Source: Eubacteriales Family XIII. Incertae Sedis bacterium (GTDB taxonomy: Bacteria > Bacillota > Clostridia > Peptostreptococcales > Anaerovoracaceae). Taken from it: a DNA stretch of 56,434 nucleotides. Positions 7,381 to 17,472 of this stretch are shown here, piece after piece. The DNA lies in contig JAISED010000088.1 in NCBI GenBank assembly GCA_031264295.1, positions 1 through 56,434 of the forward strand. The letters are read 5' to 3'. Each line of letters opens with the position of its first letter. The first letter of the stretch is position 1. Position numbers and translations under genes: made by a program. The notes below the pieces were generated by a model. It was not told the origin of the DNA. It saw only the letters and a program-made list of their open reading frames with translations, and searched no databases.

Positions 7381-10149
7381 TTATTCCAGTTTACCGCAGC
7401 AATTCTTATACTTCTTGCCGCTCCCGCAGGGGCAGGGGTCATTTCGGCCGATTTTATCGCCCTCGCGTTTATAGGTTTCCTGCTTTTTCTGACGCTCCGG
7501 CGGTTTCACGCCTGAGGGCAGTGCCTGCCCTTCCGCGCCCGCCGCCATATTTTCGGATTGCGCGTGAGAATTCTCCGAATAATCCTCTTTCTTGTTGGCG
7601 CCTATGGTAACGACCTGGCGGCGCTCAGTATTTGTTTGTATGGTAACGTTGTAGCAATACCGAACGGTGTCTTCACGGATCGTTCTTATCATAAGTTCGA
7701 ACATGTCGAAGCCTTCGGCCGCATAAGCCTTGGCGGGATCCTGTTGACCCAGAGCCCTGAGACCTATGCCGTGACGCAGCTGATCCATAGCGTCTATATG
7801 ATCCATCCACTTGCTGTCAACGACTCTGAGAAGGATCATTCGCTCAAGCTCACGCATGCGTTCGATACCGATCTCTTCTTCTTTTTCCGCGTACAAGCGC
7901 TCAAACTCTTCAATGGCGTCCGTACGTAGAATGTCAGGAGTGAGCGAATGCATATCATCATAGTGAGGCTCATGGAAAAGCGGGCTGATGCGGCGCATAG
8001 CGCCCCAGAGCGTTTGGAAATCCCATTCTTCCGCGAATTTAGAACCCACAACGGCGCTGTCCACTGCCTCGTCCACGAGTTCCTCAGTCATTGAACTGAT
8101 GTGCTCTTTCAAATCTTCACCATTGAGCACCTTTCTGCGCTCGCTGTAGATGATCTCCCTCTGCTTGTTCATTACATTGTCATATTGCAGAACATACTTA
8201 CGTATGGAGAAGTTCCTGCCTTCAACGCGTTTTTGAGCGTTCTCGATGGACTTGGTCAGCATACCGGCCTCTATGGGTTCATCCTCCTTGACGCCGAGGC
8301 GGCTCACAAGACCTTGCATCCTGTCGCCGCCGAAGCGGCGCATGAGATCGTCTTCCATTGAAATGAAGAACTGTGTCGAACCGGGGTCGCCCTGCCTGCC
8401 GGAACGTCCCCTGAGCTGATTGTCGATTCTTCGCGACTCGTGACGTTCTGTACCGATAATATGAAGGCCTCCCAGTTCGATAACCTTCTGCTGTTCTTCG
8501 AACCTTTCGGACTTGAAGGCGTCATAAAAGCGCTTGAATTCCTCCCTCGCTGCGATCAAAGCCGGGTCGTCCAAGGGGATGAGGCTGGAAGCGTAGGAGA
8601 TCGTCTCCTCTGTGTAGTTCAGCTTCCGCATTTCCTTCTTTGCCTCGAACTCGGGATTTCCGCCCAGTATGATGTCCGTTCCGCGTCCGGCCATATTCGT
8701 CGCTATAGTCACAGAGTCCAGCCTGCCTGCCTCGGAGACTATCTCTGCTTCCTTTTCGTGATGCTTAGCGTTCAGGACCTTATGCGCCACGCCGTTCCGT
8801 TTCAGCATATCGCTGATCAGCTCCGAACGTTCAATGGAGATGGTGCCCACCAGTATAGGCTGCCCCTTTTCATGACGTTCCACGATATTGGCTACAAGAG
8901 CCATGAACTTGCCTTTTTCGGTAGCGTAAATCGAATCCTCACCATCGCTTCTGACAATAGGCTTGTTCGTGGGTATCTCGACCACGTCCATATTATATAT
9001 ATCCCTGAACTCGTCTTCTTCGGTACGCGCGGTTCCCGTCATGCCGGACAGTTTCTGATACATTCTGAAATAGTTTTGGATGGTAATGGTTGCCAGCGTC
9101 TTTGATTCCTGACGGATGTTAAGGCCTTCCTTGGCCTCAATAGCCTGATGCAGCCCGTCGCTGTATCTTCTGCCGAACATAAGCCTTCCGGTAAATTCAT
9201 CGACAATGATAATTTCACCGTCCTTGGCGATGTAGTCAACGTCGCGCTGCATGAGATTGCGAGCTTTCAGCGCCTGAATGACGTGATGGTTTACCTCCAT
9301 ATTTTCGGGATCGGAAAAGTTTTCGATCTTGAAATAATTCTCGGCCTTTTCCACTCCGCCTTCCGTCAGTGAAACCGTTCTGTCCTTTTCATCCATCGTA
9401 AAGTCGTCTTCAAGGCGCAATCCCTTTACAAATCTGTCCGCCACTACGTAAAGGTCGGTGGATTTATCGCCCTGTCCCGATATGATGAGGGGGGTACGCG
9501 CCTCGTCTATGAGTATGCTGTCTACTTCGTCCACGATGGCATAATTCAAAGCCCGTTGTGTGAGGTCTTCCTTGTAACTGACCATGTTGTCACGGAGGTA
9601 GTCGAAACCGAATTCATTGTTTGTACCGTAGGTGATGTCGGCCAGATATGCGGCTTTTCTTACCTCATTCGTGATTCCGTGGATGACGCAGCCCACTGTT
9701 AAACCCAAGAAGGTGTACAGCTTGCCCATCCATTCCATATCGCGCTTCGCCAGATAATCGTTAACTGTTATAACGTGAACGCCTTCGCCCGGCAATGCAT
9801 TCAGGTAAGCCGCCAATGTAGCCACCAATGTCTTGCCTTCACCCGTTTTCATCTCCGCTATCCTACCTTGGTGGAGGACGATGCCGCCGATCACCTGAAC
9901 CTTGAAGTGCTTCATCCCGAGACTGCGCCACGCCGCCTCACGGCATACAGCAAAGGCCTCGGGCAGTATGTCGTCCAGGCTTTCATCCTTAGCCAGCCTT
10001 TCCCTGAACTCCGTCGTCTTGAGCCGCAGCTCCTCGTCGGTCAGCGCCGCTGTTTCATCTTCAAGCGCCATAACAAGGTCGGCCGTTTTTTCTACTTTCC
10101 TGACTTCCTTTACATTAAGGTCGCCGAATATTTTTTCCAATAGACCCAT
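7381..10149 (-). CDS. secA: Preprotein translocase ATPase SecA
   Basis: A 922-residue SecA that drives secreted proteins through SecYEG. It has the Walker A motif [15 protein letters not shown] (about 100-114), a DEAD-type [16 protein letters not shown], the second nucleotide-binding fold ([17 protein letters not shown]), and a C-terminal zinc-binding SEC-C motif [18 protein letters not shown] place the start at ATG 10149 ([10 protein letters not shown]), preceded by GAAGGG at 8 nt; the frame extends 7 codons upstream with no better signal. prfB follows on the same strand after a gap filled by the 143-bp hairpin element. It serves the secG and signal-peptide-bearing genes of the window. Confidence 0.98.
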   Translation of the reverse strand: MGLLEKIFGDLNVKEVRKVEKTADLVMALEDETAALTDEELRLKTTEFRERLAKDESLDDILPEAFAVCREAAWRSLGMKHFKVQVIGGIVLHQGRIAEMKTGEGKTLVATLAAYLNALPGEGVHVITVNDYLAKRDMEWMGKLYTFLGLTVGCVIHGITNEVRKAAYLADITYGTNNEFGFDYLRDNMVSYKEDLTQRALNYAIVDEVDSILIDEARTPLIISGQGDKSTDLYVVADRFVKGLRLEDDFTMDEKDRTVSLTEGGVEKAENYFKIENFSDPENMEVNHHVIQALKARNLMQRDVDYIAKDGEIIIVDEFTGRLMFGRRYSDGLHQAIEAKEGLNIRQESKTLATITIQNYFRMYQKLSGMTGTARTEEDEFRDIYNMDVVEIPTNKPIVRSDGEDSIYATEKGKFMALVANIVERHEKGQPILVGTISIERSELISDMLKRNGVAHKVLNAKHHEKEAEIVSEAGRLDSVTIATNMAGRGTDIILGGNPEFEAKKEMRKLNYTEETISYASSLIPLDDPALIAAREEFKRFYDAFKSERFEEQQKVIELGGLHIIGTERHESRRIDNQLRGRSGRQGDPGSTQFFISMEDDLMRRFGGDRMQGLVSRLGVKEDEPIEAGMLTKSIENAQKRVEGRNFSIRKYVLQYDNVMNKQREIIYSERRKVLNGEDLKEHISSMTEELVDEAVDSAVVGSKFAEEWDFQTLWGAMRRISPLFHEPHYDDMHSLTPDILRTDAIEEFERLYAEKEEEIGIERMRELERMILLRVVDSKWMDHIDAMDQLRHGIGLRALGQQDPAKAYAAEGFDMFELMIRTIREDTVRYCYNVTIQTNTERRQVVTIGANKKEDYSENSHAQSENMAAGAEGQALPSGVKPPERQKKQETYKREGDKIGRNDPCPCGSGKKYKNCCGKLE

Positions 10150-10227
10150 ATCTTGATCCCTTCTTCTCAACTACACCGCCGACACGCCGCCGGCAGCCAT
10201 GCCGCTCGTCGTCCGCGGCGATTAGCA

Positions 10228-11547
10228 TCAATTAACAAACGCGTTGTATATGGCTCTTACAGCGCTTTCAAAATCCTTGTTTTCGACGCCGATGATGATG
10301 TTCATCTCGCTCGAACCCTGATCGATCATCCGTATATTAATGCCGGATTCGGAGAGTGCAGTAAAGAGCTTCGCGGAGACGCCGGGTCTCGACGCCATCC
10401 CCCGGCCTACTGTCGCTATAAGCGCCATATCTTCGAATACCTCTATGCTGTCGGGCTGAGCCTTGCGCTCAAAATCTTCGATTATATCGGTGATCTTGTC
10501 CTCAAGATATTCCTTAGCGACAACAATGGAAACCGTATCCACGCCGCTGGGTATGTGCTCGACAGGAATATTATAATCCTCAAACACACTGAGCAGACGG
10601 CGGATGAACCCGATTTCCGTACTCATCATATTCTTATATACAGCCAAAACCGAAAAGTCTTTGCTTCCGGCGATTCCGGTAATGATCCCGAAACTTTCGT
10701 CTCTCTCATCCTCTTCAGCGGTGATTATAGTGCCGGGCGCGTCGGGATCGTTGGTATTGCGGATATTGATAGGTATGTTAGCCTGCCTGGCAGGATACAC
10801 AGCGTTCTCGTGAAGCACCGAAGCGCCCATATACGAAAGCTCACGCAGTTCCATATACGAAAGTCTGCTGATGGCGCGGGGATTCTTGACTATGCGCGGA
10901 TCCGCCATCAGAAAGCCCGATACGTCAGTCCAGTTCTCATACATGTCGGCTTCGGCGGCACTGGCGACTATGGCGCCGGTGATGTCCGAACCGCCCCGTG
11001 AAAACGTCTTGATGCGTCCGTCGGGGTAAGTGCCGTAAAATCCCGGCAACACCGCCCTTTCGTGTTTGGACAGTTCCGCCTGAAGAGCAAGTTGGGTCTC
11101 GTCGTGCAAAAACTTACCTTTTTTATCAAATAAAACCAAACCGGCCGTGTCGATGAAGCTGTAACCCAGATAAGCCGCTATGATGATGGCGTTGAGGTAC
11201 TCGCCCCTGCTTGCGATGTAGTCCGCCGAAGGATTATCGCGCAAGGCCGTTTTTATCTCTTCGAATTTCTCCGCCATATCGATATTCACGCCAAGTGAAA
11301 GAGCCATGGCGGCGAACCTGTCGTGCACTACCTGAAACACCTGATCATAGGGCGCGTTGTGATCGATCTGCGCCTTGCAGAGGTACAACAGATCTGTTAT
11401 CTTATTATCACCGGCAAAGCGCTTGCCCGGAGCAGAAACGACGACATACCGCCGCTCGGGATCGGACATTACGATGTTTTTGATCTTCTCTATCTGGATG
11501 GCGTCAGCCGCCGATGTGCCTCCGAATTTTGCAACCTTAACTCCCAT
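10228..11547 (-). CDS. Aspartate kinase with C-terminal ACT domains
   Basis: About 439 residues. It phosphorylates aspartate, the first step towards lysine, threonine, methionine and diaminopimelate. KFGGTS (residues 7-12) is the kinase signature; FSRGGSDITGAIVASA and the region around ENWTDVSGFLMADPR are further substrate-site motifs. Two ACT domains occupy the C-terminal third (VLAVYKNMMSTEIGF onwards and ALIATVGRGMASRPGVSAKL), implying amino-acid feedback control. ATG 11547 (MGVKVAKFGG) is preferred over an ATG 7 codons upstream because GGAAGGA lies between them, although its 12-nt spacing is long. No other lysine-pathway gene is nearby. Confidence 0.93.
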   Translation of the reverse strand: MGVKVAKFGGTSAADAIQIEKIKNIVMSDPERRYVVVSAPGKRFAGDNKITDLLYLCKAQIDHNAPYDQVFQVVHDRFAAMALSLGVNIDMAEKFEEIKTALRDNPSADYIASRGEYLNAIIIAAYLGYSFIDTAGLVLFDKKGKFLHDETQLALQAELSKHERAVLPGFYGTYPDGRIKTFSRGGSDITGAIVASAAEADMYENWTDVSGFLMADPRIVKNPRAISRLSYMELRELSYMGASVLHENAVYPARQANIPINIRNTNDPDAPGTIITAEEDERDESFGIITGIAGSKDFSVLAVYKNMMSTEIGFIRRLLSVFEDYNIPVEHIPSGVDTVSIVVAKEYLEDKITDIIEDFERKAQPDSIEVFEDMALIATVGRGMASRPGVSAKLFTALSESGINIRMIDQGSSEMNIIIGVENKDFESAVRAIYNAFVN

Positions 11548-11668
11548 TATAGTTGAGTATCCTTCCATTATATTAGCAATAAAATATTACCGATTAATAT
11601 ATCAGTCCTAAGCTATAATTTTATCAAAATAAGAGAGAAAGGTCAAGAGTATGAATTTTTTGAGAAAA

Positions 11669-11701
11669 GTCCAAAAAAGTCCAAAAGTCCAAAAAGTCCA
11701 A
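11669..11701. repeat. Short GTCC-A(n) tandem repeat upstream of the Wadjet operon
   Basis: Four consecutive units of GTCC followed by 6, 4, 5 and 2 adenines. Two related longer segments (near 11642 and 11695, of the form AAGAGT-two bases-GAATTTTT) flank it. The array ends about 12 bp before the putative -35 of the jet operon. Confidence 0.8.
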
Positions 11702-11713
11702 GAGTGCGAATTT

Positions 11714-11742
11714 TTGTAGTCAAACATTGTAATTTATGATAT
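11714..11742 (+). promoter_or_regulatory. Putative promoter of jetABCD
   Basis: TTGTAG (11714-11719), 17 bp, TGATAT (11737-11742); an overlapping TATGAT (11735-11740) is an alternative -10. The region is the most AT-rich stretch between lysC and jetA. A perfect 7-bp hairpin GCGTTCA-AGC-TGAACGC (11775-11791) follows in the leader, about 95 nt before the jetA start; it could be an operator or a leader structure. Confidence 0.4.
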
Positions 11743-11886
11743 CATTATAACCGCTATTGCTGGGATTGCCGAGCGCGTTCAAGCTGAACGCTTAAATGGC
11801 GTCATTGGTGTGCGCCGGGGTTTTTAAAAAGTTCCCTATATATGGGGAGTTTCAGCTTATACAGCGTCAGTGGAGGGTGTTATTCT

Positions 11887-13293
11887 GTGAAATTGTTTGA
11901 TATAGTACCAGGAAATTTCTTCTCAATCATGGTTTCGGGCAATCGTGAGATTTATTATGACGCGCTCATGATCTTGCATGACATGTTTAAATTTGAACTG
12001 AACATCCGTGTGGATGACTATATAGCCTCCCTCGTTACGATTCTGGAAGATCGCGTATTCGAATTGGAAGACGATGATGATACACAGGAGGGTGGACTCA
12101 CTCTCAGCGGAAAGGCGCGGCTCATTCTGAACCGGTTTATCAAAACAGGATGGGTGGATAAAGAATTTATAGACGGTTCTTTTATCGAAATTGTAACGCC
12201 GCGCAATTATGCCATTCCGGTTATGAAGTTGCTAAACGAACTTAGTGACGGCGCCTTGCAAGAGTACAACTCTCTTGTGTTTGCAACATTTTCGGGTCTT
12301 AAACAAGCGATGAGCGAGGATGAATCGCATCTATATGAAGCGCTTTTGTCTGCGAAAGCGAATACGGAACAACTGCAATACTCCCTGCGCACGCTCTATC
12401 ACGGGATACGAGGCTTCTTGCGCGGCATTGTTGAACAGCACGACGTAAACCTGCTTTTGCAAGACCATTTCAGCGAGTATAAAAAAATGTCGGATCGTAT
12501 CTACCATCCGATCAAAACAATGGATTCGGTTCATCGTTATATGGCGCCGATTCAGAATTTACTTTCAGATATATTGGCGAATGATGAGCTTTTGCAATCC
12601 GTGCGTGAACGTGCCATAAGCATTAAAAAATACGATGACGAATCGCAGGCAAATGATGAAATCATTAAGGCGATCGATTATGTTATGGATTCTTATCAAA
12701 GTGTGGGTAGTCTTGTCAGCGAGATAGATCGCAAGCATAGCGCCTACACCAAAAGCTCTATTGAAAAGATACAATATCTGATGACGGCAGATCAGACAGT
12801 TAAAGGCAAATTGGCGGAAATTCTGAAATCCTACGCGAGCGTGAAAGAGGACAAACGGGAGCGCATCGCCGAAATGATGGAAACCAACATTCATGTGAGC
12901 AGGCAAGAGTTCCTTGACGCGCGTTCATTGTACCATAAAAATGTGAAAAGCCGGCGGATTAACAAGGCGCCGCTTGCGGTCAAGCCCAATGATGAACTTC
13001 TGGGATTGGCGGAGAGTTATTTGATGCAGCAGATCAACAGCGGCTATCCGATTGCGAGAGTTCGCAGCTATGTGGACAGCTTATTTGCGGACGGGAGGCT
13101 TGAAATCAGCTCAGAGGACATAATACTCACCTGCGATTCAGATTTCATTCTTCTCATTTTAGCGGTAATCCGCCAGAATGAAAGGGATATGCCATATACG
13201 GTGGATATAGATGAGGGGAGGACTATGCGGAACGGCTATTTGATTCCCAAAATGGTAATCCGCAGGAAAGGAGCTGTGGCTCATGTGGAATGA
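11887..13293 (+). CDS. jetA: Wadjet system protein JetA (kleisin-like subunit)
   Basis: A 468-residue protein, first of four overlapping genes in jetABCD order. I choose GTG 11887 (VKLFDIVPGNFF) because GGAGGG (11872-11877) is 9 nt upstream; the frame continues 15 codons further without such a site. The sequence is mostly helical and charged, with no enzyme motif, and its size fits type I JetA. In characterised Wadjet systems JetA is the kleisin that bridges the JetC dimer, with JetB bound to it. The name rests largely on gene order and on the clear JetC and JetD downstream. It overlaps jetB by 11 bp. Confidence 0.85.
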   Translation: MKLFDIVPGNFFSIMVSGNREIYYDALMILHDMFKFELNIRVDDYIASLVTILEDRVFELEDDDDTQEGGLTLSGKARLILNRFIKTGWVDKEFIDGSFIEIVTPRNYAIPVMKLLNELSDGALQEYNSLVFATFSGLKQAMSEDESHLYEALLSAKANTEQLQYSLRTLYHGIRGFLRGIVEQHDVNLLLQDHFSEYKKMSDRIYHPIKTMDSVHRYMAPIQNLLSDILANDELLQSVRERAISIKKYDDESQANDEIIKAIDYVMDSYQSVGSLVSEIDRKHSAYTKSSIEKIQYLMTADQTVKGKLAEILKSYASVKEDKRERIAEMMETNIHVSRQEFLDARSLYHKNVKSRRINKAPLAVKPNDELLGLAESYLMQQINSGYPIARVRSYVDSLFADGRLEISSEDIILTCDSDFILLILAVIRQNERDMPYTVDIDEGRTMRNGYLIPKMVIRRKGAVAHVE

Positions 13294-14008
13294 GACTTAT
13301 GAAAAATTATCAAATTATGACAAGGGAGAGTTCCGCAGGCTCTGCAATTATCTCATGTCTCATACATATCTCGTTCGCGACGTCTATAAGCCTGATAAAC
13401 AATGGACTGAACCGAATAACGATTACCGCATGATAAATCGTATGTTTGAGGTCATGCGCGAATATTTTTCCGTCTCGGGCTGGAGCCTGGAAAGAGATGA
13501 AAATTATGGCGTGATTTCCCTAACAAGCGAGTTCGAACACAATCGCTTGAGGATGGATCGTTTTACAACGCTTTTCTTATATACCTGCCGTCTGATTTAC
13601 GAGGAGGGCAGGGAGCAGGGCGATAACCTGCATATTGTGCACACATATACAGGGGAGGTTGTAGAAAAAATGCGATTGCTGGGGCTGCTCGACAAGGGTA
13701 AAACAACGCAAAAGGAACGACTTGAGGCGCAAAGAACATTGGCGCATTTCAATATTATTCAAAAAACCGAAACCACAGCGTGGAACCCCGACGGGAATGG
13801 CGTGCTTATTTTCCCGTCTATACTATCGATCATTACCAATCAAGGCATTAATGATATGATGTCGGAATTGGAGGAATTGCGCGCGGAGAATGCAGAAAGC
13901 GCTGCGCATTTGGATGCGGAGGACGCGGAAAGCCTTGCACATCTGGATGCGGAGGACGCGGAAAGCCTTGCGTCGTCATATGCAGAAGAACAGGAGGTGG
14001 TTGAATGA
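13283..14008 (+). CDS. jetB: Wadjet system protein JetB (KITE-like, DUF4194)
   Basis: A 241-residue protein starting at ATG 13283, AAGGAG 8 nt upstream. The central region (about 45-190) looks like a winged-helix/DUF4194 protein, with an amphipathic segment around TTLFLYTCRLIYEEGREQG and a wing-like MRLLGLLDKGKTT. By family knowledge JetB is the KITE subunit that binds JetA and helps close the SMC ring. The last 40 residues are an acidic tandem repeat (AESLAHLDAED) that looks like a recently expanded tail. It overlaps jetC through ATGA. Confidence 0.85.
   Translation: MWNETYEKLSNYDKGEFRRLCNYLMSHTYLVRDVYKPDKQWTEPNNDYRMINRMFEVMREYFSVSGWSLERDENYGVISLTSEFEHNRLRMDRFTTLFLYTCRLIYEEGREQGDNLHIVHTYTGEVVEKMRLLGLLDKGKTTQKERLEAQRTLAHFNIIQKTETTAWNPDGNGVLIFPSILSIITNQGINDMMSELEELRAENAESAAHLDAEDAESLAHLDAEDAESLASSYAEEQEVVE
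13892..13972. repeat. 33-bp in-frame tandem repeat at the 3' end of jetB
   Basis: Two full copies (13892-13924 and 13925-13957) and a 15-bp partial copy encode the 11-residue unit AES-A/L-AHLDAED. The array ends shortly before the GGAGGTGG that serves jetC, so changes in copy number would lengthen JetB without moving the jetC start. Confidence 0.9.
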
Positions 14009-17000
14009 AGGTATTGACGAAGCTGCTTCTGATACATTGGCATTATTTCACACATGAACTCGTCGAGTTCGGCGGGCTTAACTTCCTCACAGGGAAAAAC
14101 GCGTCAGGAAAGTCGACTATTATTGACGCCATGCAACTGATCTTGCTTGGGGATACCGGCGGCGGATTTTTCAATAAAGCGGCGAGCGGACGGGGCAATA
14201 GAACACTAAAGGGTTATCTCATGGGTGAACTCGGCGACGACGAGGATTTGGGGTTTCGGTATCTGCGAAACGGCAGATTCACCAGTTATATCGCACTTGA
14301 ATTCTATGACAATGAAAAGAAGCGGTATTTCACGACAGGATGCTGTTTTGACATATACTCTGAAAATGATATTCCCAGGCTCTTCTTTTTATATGACGGT
14401 GAAATGCATGCGCAAGGATTCTTAAAGGGTGAGACGCCTATGGACATTACCGCGCTCCGTACGTTTCTGAAAGAGCATTATAGCGGACATTATGAAACGA
14501 CTGATGTCGGCAGAGATTTTCGAACAAAACTGTACGGCAAGCTCGGCGGCCTTCGCGACCGCTTTGCGGGACTGCTCAAAAAAGCGGTGTCGTTTAATCC
14601 CAATGTGGACATACAGCAGTTTATTTCCGACTTTGTCTGCGATACGCAGCAAACGGTTGATGTAAGCCATATGCAGGAAAATATCCGAAGTTATAAAAGA
14701 CTGGAATACGAGACGACCGTACTGCAGGAGAGAATCGCCTTGCTGGAGCGGATTGTCAAAACCTATGAGAGCTATAGTGACGCGAGAAGCAGTGAACTAT
14801 TATATGCTTATTTAATCGATCGAGCCGCAGCTGATATGAAAAACGGGGAGCTTCGTTCGGCGGAAACAGAGTGTCAAAAGCTTGCTGAAGAGTTGACGAT
14901 ATTGGTTTCAACGATTGAAGATACAGATAGACAGCTCAAGGAGCTGCGCGGACAAAGGGATACGCTGCAGGTTGAATTGATGAGCAATGGCGCCGCGCAA
15001 GCCCTGGAACAAATCAATCGTCAGATAACGGAGAAAGAACAACGGATACTAATATTGCAGAGCGAATATGAAAAAGCGATGGATGCTCTTGCTGTTCGTA
15101 TCGCAGCGTGGAGGAAACACGCCGAAGCTATGCGGCAAAAGCTTGAGGCGGTCAATGCGGGTTTATTACAAGCGGGGATATCATCGCGTATCAGCGATAT
15201 TCAGGAAGAAGGCCGCGGGCTTATAAGCCGTATCGCATCTTTGGCTGAAATCGACGCAGTCTTGATACGAAAAGTCGGAGAGAGCGGACTATCAGAAATA
15301 TCTGTAATGGCCGATGAACTGAAAAAGCACTCAATCGAACTAAACGCCAGATTGCGCGATGAGCAGAGCGCTCTGTCAAACCAGAAGGGCGAACTCGTGA
15401 TAGAACAGCATTCACTGGAAAGCGGCATTTACCGTTTCCCGACCGATGCTCTCGATCTGAAGGATGCCATAGCTTCCAGATTGCGTATAATCGCCAAAAC
15501 AGACGTAAATGTGCGCATTGTAGCGGAAGTCGCGGAGATCAGAAACGACCGTTGGCGCAACGCGATCGAAGGCTATCTCCATACGCAGAAATTCTACGTT
15601 ATCGTCCCGCAGGAGTATTTTAAAGACGCCCTGCGTGTATTTGACGCCATTAAGCGAAAGAAAGCGGTATATGGAACAGGGCTTGTAGATATTGAAAAAC
15701 TGAAAAACTTAAATCCTACTGCTGATGCCGGAAGTCTGGCGGAAGAGATCGAGACGGATGATGAGGATATTCGCTTGTTTTTGAATTTCACGCTGGGTAG
15801 GGTTAAAAAGTGCGAGAAGGTTCAGGAACTGCGCCGCCATCGAACGTCGATTACTGATGAGGGCATGTTGTATCAGAATTTCGTCGTCAGGGCGATGAAT
15901 CCGGAACGATATGCAAAACCTGCCATCGGGCGGAACGCCATTCAAAGACGCTTAGACGCGGTCAAAAATGAAATCCGCGTTTTGACAGAACAAATAGCGG
16001 CATGTGTGAACATAAAGGCGGGTCTCGACGCCGTGGCTTCATTGGTGGTGCTGAGCGATGCGGAGATCGAACATATCGTGTCAAATGCAGGGAATATAGC
16101 GGAAATTTCCGTGTTGAAAGCGGATGTAGAGTCACTTAAAGAAAATCGCGAAGCGATCGATACGACGGCTATAGATTTGTTGAGAACGAGAATTGGCGTG
16201 TTAGAGGGGCGGATTGAAGAGCAAGACCGCTCATTAAAAGAACGCTCAGCGCAGAAAGGGAAGCTGGAAGAAAAGCATAGACGTCTGCAAGATGAAATGA
16301 TCCCGAAGCTATGCGAAGAGCTGCAAACACAAGAGATGTACATTGCTTCGCAGTATGACGGGGAATGGATTTCCGGAACAGGGACTCCGAGGTATAACAA
16401 GGAACTATCGTCGAGGGGCAGGGCGGATCTGATTGGCGGCGCATTCCCCCGTGAACGAACTAAGGCCGAAAATACAAAAAACTCAGCATGGGAATCGCTT
16501 GTCGATAGGCGTAGAGACTATAACGACAGATATAAAATGGGATTTGACGTCAAAGCGCTAAGCAACGAGGTATATGAAGACGTCCGGCTGGAGCTGAGCG
16601 ATAATAAATTGCCGGACTATCAGGCCAGGATAAGCGACGCAAAATCTAAGGCGTTTGAGCAGTTCCAAGAGGACTTTATCAGCCGCCTGCAAAACAATAT
16701 CAACAGCGCTAAGCGGCAAATCGAGGAACTGAACAGAGCGATAAAAGGCGCGTCGTTCGGGGAGGACACATATCGTTTTCGCATTATTCCAAAACCTGAA
16801 TATAAACGTTATTACGATATGATTGTCGATGAAATGATCACGCAAGGCGGATATAATCTTCTTTCATTCCAATTCAATGAGAAATACAAAGAAGAAATCT
16901 CGGATTTGTTTGCGATTATTACTAATGAAGACGGTGTAAGCGGCAGCGGCGGCGTGATCGGCGCTTCGGAATATGAAAGGCGGGTTCATGAATTTACGGA

Positions 17001-17472
17001 TTTCCGTACATATCTGTCCTTTGATCTGGAAGTGATAGGGAAAGACGGTGAATCGCAGCGCTTGTCGAAAACGATAGGCAAAAAATCGGGCGGCGAAACG
17101 CAAACGCCGTTTTACATCGCTGTGCTGGCTTCATTCGCCCAGCTGTATCGTATGGGACGAGATAAGACGTATACAACATCCAGACTTATTATTTTCGATG
17201 AAGCCTTTTCCAAAATGGACGGCGAGCGGATTGTGCGCAGCATTGAGCTTCTGAGAAAATTCGAGTTTCAGGTTATTCTGTCCGCTCCGCCGGATAAGAT
17301 AGGCGACATAGGGATCTTGGTGGACAGGAACCTCTGCGTACTACGGGAAGGGAAACACACTTGTGTTCGGAGTTTTGATCCGAAACAGGTGGAGAATTAC
17401 GCCGAAGGGGATGCTCATACCGGCCGGGCGGGTCTTGAATCAGAGCAGGTAGAGGGCTATAGTGATGAATGA
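14005..17472 (+). CDS. jetC: Wadjet system SMC-like ATPase JetC
   Basis: An 1155-residue SMC/MukB-like ATPase. The N-terminal half-ATPase has Walker A GKNASGKST (30-38). Long coiled-coil segments run from about 230-480 and 640-800, with a hinge-like globular region between (near RWRNAIEGYLHTQKFYVIVP), and another helical part follows before the C-terminal ATPase lobe. That lobe holds the signature KKSGGE (about 1027-1032) and Walker B LIIFDEAFSKMDG (about 1061-1073). In known Wadjet systems JetC dimers with JetA and JetB extrude DNA loops, and JetD then cuts circular plasmids below a size limit. Translation is coupled to jetB by ATGA, with GGAGGTGG upstream. All ATPase motifs are intact. Confidence 0.95.
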   Translation: MKVLTKLLLIHWHYFTHELVEFGGLNFLTGKNASGKSTIIDAMQLILLGDTGGGFFNKAASGRGNRTLKGYLMGELGDDEDLGFRYLRNGRFTSYIALEFYDNEKKRYFTTGCCFDIYSENDIPRLFFLYDGEMHAQGFLKGETPMDITALRTFLKEHYSGHYETTDVGRDFRTKLYGKLGGLRDRFAGLLKKAVSFNPNVDIQQFISDFVCDTQQTVDVSHMQENIRSYKRLEYETTVLQERIALLERIVKTYESYSDARSSELLYAYLIDRAAADMKNGELRSAETECQKLAEELTILVSTIEDTDRQLKELRGQRDTLQVELMSNGAAQALEQINRQITEKEQRILILQSEYEKAMDALAVRIAAWRKHAEAMRQKLEAVNAGLLQAGISSRISDIQEEGRGLISRIASLAEIDAVLIRKVGESGLSEISVMADELKKHSIELNARLRDEQSALSNQKGELVIEQHSLESGIYRFPTDALDLKDAIASRLRIIAKTDVNVRIVAEVAEIRNDRWRNAIEGYLHTQKFYVIVPQEYFKDALRVFDAIKRKKAVYGTGLVDIEKLKNLNPTADAGSLAEEIETDDEDIRLFLNFTLGRVKKCEKVQELRRHRTSITDEGMLYQNFVVRAMNPERYAKPAIGRNAIQRRLDAVKNEIRVLTEQIAACVNIKAGLDAVASLVVLSDAEIEHIVSNAGNIAEISVLKADVESLKENREAIDTTAIDLLRTRIGVLEGRIEEQDRSLKERSAQKGKLEEKHRRLQDEMIPKLCEELQTQEMYIASQYDGEWISGTGTPRYNKELSSRGRADLIGGAFPRERTKAENTKNSAWESLVDRRRDYNDRYKMGFDVKALSNEVYEDVRLELSDNKLPDYQARISDAKSKAFEQFQEDFISRLQNNINSAKRQIEELNRAIKGASFGEDTYRFRIIPKPEYKRYYDMIVDEMITQGGYNLLSFQFNEKYKEEISDLFAIITNEDGVSGSGGVIGASEYERRVHEFTDFRTYLSFDLEVIGKDGESQRLSKTIGKKSGGETQTPFYIAVLASFAQLYRMGRDKTYTTSRLIIFDEAFSKMDGERIVRSIELLRKFEFQVILSAPPDKIGDIGILVDRNLCVLREGKHTCVRSFDPKQVENYAEGDAHTGRAGLESEQVEGYSDE

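Noticed and set aside
8440-9105. A 221-codon open frame on the plus strand.
   Set aside because: Antisense to the conserved core of secA, with no ribosome binding site or recognisable product.
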